Assembly: GCA_023423995.1 (NCBI GenBank)
Contig: JAFAEL010000225.1
Coordinates: 1 to 64,000, forward strand
DNA: 64,000 bases
Origin: Pseudomonadota bacterium
Lineage (GTDB): Bacteria > Pseudomonadota > Alphaproteobacteria > Rhizobiales > Beijerinckiaceae
Direction of reading: 5' to 3'
Below, one piece after another: positions 61,636-64,000 of this stretch. A program made the position numbers and the translations under genes. The first letter of the stretch is position 1. Each line of letters begins with the position of its first letter. Below the pieces are notes generated by a model that searched no databases, was not told where the DNA came from, and worked only from the letters and a program-made list of their open reading frames with translations.

Positions 61636-62418
61636 TCATCGTGTTGTCGTCTCGACCATTTCGAGCATGTCGGCGACGGTCAGGTCCAGGGTCGGGGAGC
61701 GGCGCTTCTCGACGATGCCGCGGACCCGGACGTAGCGCCCGGTGAGCGTGGCAGCCGTGATGCCCCGGGCTTTCAGGTCGTTCCAGCGCCGGCGGGCGAT
61801 GGTGACGTTGAAATCCCGCGACCAATCCCGCCCAAAATTCAGGTAGGTCCGCTCCCGGCGCTCGCCGACGCTCACAATGCGGCCTTCGATAATCGCGAAG
61901 CGGCCCTCGGCGGCAGCCAATTGATCCACCGCGAGCGCGGCAATAGGCCAGCCAGCCTCCCGCCACAGCCCGGAGCGGGACCGCCGGGCCCGGGCTTCGA
62001 CCTGCAGCAACTCGGGCCTGCAGAGCAGGTCGCGCTGCCCAGGATCAACGACGGCAAGTCCTTCGGAAACGAGAAGCTCGGCGACGTCGATCGGCCTCGC
62101 GCGACCGAGCTCGAGATGGACGGGAACGCGGCCCCAACGATCCGGCGGACCGAGTTCGCGCAGCACCACGGCCTCGCCGGCGAGGGTCTCCAGCCAGGCT
62201 CGCGCTCGGCGCAACGCCTCCGAGCTCTCCGCGAGGCGGATATCGGCGATGCGCGCTACCCGGCCCGCCGCGAGCCGGACGTCGCCGTCCGGCGTCACGT
62301 CGGCCACGATGTCGCCGGACGACGTTTCCTGGCACGAAAAGGCGTGCTTGGCGCCCTCAGCCCCGGCGGCAGGGCCCGCGGCGAGGAAACACAAGAGCGC
62401 AAACCCTCGCAGGATCAT
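61636..62418 (-). CDS. Secreted thermonuclease-like protein (SNase fold)
   Basis: A 260-residue protein with a signal peptide (LRGFALLCFLAAGPAAGAEG) and a staphylococcal nuclease-like domain (about 35-160: VARIADIRLAESSEALRRAR, and later AVVLRELGPPDRWGRVPVHL). The Arg/Asp/Glu catalytic pattern is only partly visible, so activity is uncertain. A C-terminal part (about 165-260) resembles an OB-fold. It is probably exported. It precedes the GNAT gene and begins 54 bases from the tRNA gene on the other strand. Confidence 0.75.
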   Translation of the reverse strand: MILRGFALLCFLAAGPAAGAEGAKHAFSCQETSSGDIVADVTPDGDVRLAAGRVARIADIRLAESSEALRRARAWLETLAGEAVVLRELGPPDRWGRVPVHLELGRARPIDVAELLVSEGLAVVDPGQRDLLCRPELLQVEARARRSRSGLWREAGWPIAALAVDQLAAAEGRFAIIEGRIVSVGERRERTYLNFGRDWSRDFNVTIARRRWNDLKARGITAATLTGRYVRVRGIVEKRRSPTLDLTVADMLEMVETTTR

Positions 62419-62471
62419 GCCGTCCGAGCCGTTGGTCAGGCCCTCATCCTATGCTAGACCGCGCGCGCCGT

Positions 62472-62548
62472 GGTCCCGTAGCTCAGCAGGATAGAGCAGC
62501 GGTTTCCTAAACCGAAGGTCACAGGTTCGAATCCTGTCGGGACCACCA
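62472..62548 (+). tRNA. tRNA-Arg (CCT anticodon)
   Basis: A complete cloverleaf with the 3' CCA encoded. Acceptor GGTCCCG (62472-62478) pairs with CGGGACC (62538-62544), with discriminator A. The anticodon loop is TTCCTAA, flanked by GCGGT and ACCGA, and the T loop region is ACAGGTTCGAATCCTGT. It reads AGG codons. The first anticodon-stem pair is G-A, a mild irregularity. It stands as a single gene. Confidence 0.95.
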
Positions 62549-62610
62549 GGGTTTTGCGCTTTCTACCGCGTTCCAGGCGAGCCGGCGGACCGCGCCGAAC
62601 CGCGGGCGGA

Positions 62611-63327
62611 TCAGGCCGAGCGAGCGTCCGACGCGTCGACGCGAGATGCGAAGCGGGCCAGGGCCTGTCTCAGGAACTCGTTATCCGCCTGATCCACGAA
62701 ACGGACACCCTTCGACTCGCCGAGGAGGCGCACCACCCCACCAATCCGACGGCCGGGGCCGTCCTCCACCCTAAGAAGTCGCTCGGGGCCGGCCTCGAGC
62801 GTCACCACGACCATGCGATGCTGGCTCCCATGGCGCAGGAAGAGACGCTCCAACCGGTCGAGATCGGCCTCAGCACGCGGCCGATCCGAGAGCATGAAGA
62901 AGGTGTTGCCGCGAGGGTTGGCAAGCGCGGAGCGGAAACGCGCTATGGCTCGCGCCAGCGTTTCCCTATCCTCCTGGGACGACACCGGGTCGTGATGGTT
63001 GAACAGCGTGGGCAGCCGGTAGCGCTCCTCGAACAGGAGATGGCGGCACTGCCGCGTGGTCCCGGGTGTCAGGAGGTGCTCCGGCACGCTCTGTAGGTAG
63101 CGGGGCGCCAGAAAGTTCTCGAAGTCCTCCTCGATCGCATCGGCGACCAGGGCCGGGGTCGAGAAGATCCAGTCGAAGGGCCCCGACCATTGGCGCAACC
63201 CGGCTTCTCTGAGGGCCGAGGCGGCATGGCAGAAGGTCCCGATCGAGACCCACGCGCGCTGGCCGGGAACAAGGCGCCCGAGATGCCTTCGCGCCCGGTG
63301 CATCCAGCGCTCTATCTCTACCCCCAT
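62611..63327 (-). CDS. DUF1796 papain-like cysteine peptidase-type protein
   Basis: A 238-residue cytoplasmic protein. The DUF1796 signature is VSIGTFCHAASALREAGLRQ (probable nucleophile Cys33), followed by WSGPFDWIFSTPALVADAI. LFNHHDP with conserved His comes later, around residue 109. The family is predicted to have a papain-like fold, and related genes are often near capsule or surface-polysaccharide loci, which are not seen here. Activity is untested. The gene stands between the tRNA and an oxidoreductase gene on the same strand. Confidence 0.75.
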   Translation of the reverse strand: MGVEIERWMHRARRHLGRLVPGQRAWVSIGTFCHAASALREAGLRQWSGPFDWIFSTPALVADAIEEDFENFLAPRYLQSVPEHLLTPGTTRQCRHLLFEERYRLPTLFNHHDPVSSQEDRETLARAIARFRSALANPRGNTFFMLSDRPRAEADLDRLERLFLRHGSQHRMVVVTLEAGPERLLRVEDGPGRRIGGVVRLLGESKGVRFVDQADNEFLRQALARFASRVDASDARSA

Positions 63328-63401
63328 CAGGCAGGCGCACCTTTCACGCTAGCTGGTCCGGCGTTGGTCTCGCGCGCCCCGGTGCTTTCGCTGCCGGCAC
63401 G

Positions 63402-64000
63402 TTAAGCCGGAGCCGCACGCCGGGCCGACAGCAGGCTCTTCAGGTCCGTGCCGGAGTCCGACACCTGTTCGGGCGAGGGATTGATGCCCGCCTCGAGAAG
63501 CCGCCGGGCCGCCATGTGGTCAGCCGGCCTGTTGACAGATTCCACCGACGAGAGCCGGTCTCCGGTATAGCGGAACACGGAGAAGGCACCCGTGCCCGGG
63601 TCTCCGCGCAGGATGCTGCGCTCCTCCCGGCCCGGGAGGCCGGCCATCTGGATCTTGAGCGTTCCCTGGTCGCTCCAGAACCACGGCACGCTGGCATAGG
63701 CTGCAGGGTGCCCCAGGAGGCGCTGCGCTACGCATTTCCCCTGATCCACGGCGTTCTGGACGGATTCGATCCTGACCGGACCGGAGGCGAAGCGTGACGG
63801 GTGAGACGCGCAATCGCCGAGCGCGGAGATCGCCGGGTCGGGGGTGAGCAGCCGTGCGTCCACCGAGATGCCGTTGGCCACCGGCAGCCCGGCCTCCGCG
63901 GCAAGCTCCTCGTTCGGCACGACGCCGATGCAGATCAGCACGAGGTCGGCCTCGGTCCGGCGACCGTCCAGGGTGCTGAGCCCCGTCACTCGCCCTTCGC
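63402..64000 (-). CDS. NAD(P)/FAD-dependent ferredoxin reductase, C-terminal part
   Basis: The frame is open to the window edge and ends at 63402 (199 codons present). Visible parts are ADLVLICIGVVPNEELAAEA, the second nucleotide-binding loop SALGDCASHPSRFASGPVRI (the FAD-binding GD motif), and the C-terminal reductase domain. This matches class I dioxygenase-type ferredoxin reductases of the RubB/FNR group. The N-terminal FAD and NAD loops lie outside the window. It transfers electrons from NAD(P)H to a ferredoxin partner; the oxygenase is not visible. A GTG at 63989 is internal, not the start. Confidence 0.85.
   Translation of the reverse strand, partial: EGRVTGLSTLDGRRTEADLVLICIGVVPNEELAAEAGLPVANGISVDARLLTPDPAISALGDCASHPSRFASGPVRIESVQNAVDQGKCVAQRLLGHPAAYASVPWFWSDQGTLKIQMAGLPGREERSILRGDPGTGAFSVFRYTGDRLSSVESVNRPADHMAARRLLEAGINPSPEQVSDSGTDLKSLLSARRAAPA

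Noticed and set aside
62472-62620. tRNA-Arg as an integration site for a mobile island
   Set aside because: No integrase, no repeat of the tRNA 3' end downstream in the window, and no composition break after it.
1-64000. CRISPR arrays, phage genes or insertion sequences
   Set aside because: No spaced direct repeats, transposase, integrase or phage structural genes were found on either strand.

Overview
High-GC chromosomal DNA of an alphaproteobacterium of the order Hyphomicrobiales (Rhizobiales), most likely family Methylobacteriaceae (Microvirga or a close relative). The family assignment is inference. It rests on an Irr regulator with an intact GCPV heme motif, a CarD regulator, GGAAC/CGTT promoters of the EcfG type, a suhB/MmgR-like small RNA, and intergenic palindromic repeats of the kind common in that family. 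No phage, insertion sequence, integrase or CRISPR array is visible.

Layout. 1-4.97 kb: the 3' end of ycaQ, a small permease, csbD, and a zinc locus (znuCB plus a coupled metallopeptidase) facing zur across two Zur-box-like palindromes. 5.3-16.1 kb: eight collinear genes for a peptide-type ABC importer and four intracellular amide or peptide hydrolases (M81, two M20, amidase). This is the main accessory catabolic unit. 16.1-25.5 kb: a flippase-like membrane protein, an orphan Tae4-like amidase with an extra C-terminal domain, a membrane-anchored HtrA protease, a TetR-RND efflux operon with a candidate operator, and a 2-hydroxyacid dehydrogenase. 25.7-32.2 kb: secreted hydrolases, irr, and a fabA-fabB-(small secreted protein)-fabI operon.

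32.3-45.1 kb: a conserved housekeeping block with many ATGA/GTGA overlaps: trpS, usp, nifU-like, tsaB, rimI, plsC, miaB, phoH-like, ybeY, corC-like, lnt, an Xre regulator, metK, trmB. These link tRNA modification, ribosome maturation, membrane lipid and lipoprotein synthesis, and SAM supply. 45.1-52.6 kb: DUF2336, ybjN-like, proC, a TetR regulator with csaA, and a kinase/PetR-like/PetP-like signalling operon divergent from ilvE. 52.7-57.5 kb: a stress-related stretch with two EcfG-type promoters, a Tim44-like protein, the small RNA, a YbaK-type deacylase, a YbbN-like thioredoxin, a LON-domain protein and Trm112.

57.5-64 kb: a glutarate catabolic pair (CoA-transferase and glutaryl-CoA dehydrogenase), carD with a long structured leader, a GNAT acetyltransferase, a secreted nuclease, tRNA-Arg(CCT), a DUF1796 papain-like protein, and the C-terminal part of an FAD reductase cut by the window edge. 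The signals most worth a second look are the small RNA, the carD leader, the paired EcfG promoters, the hydrolase/ABC operon, the orphan Tae4-like protein, and the palindrome at metK.
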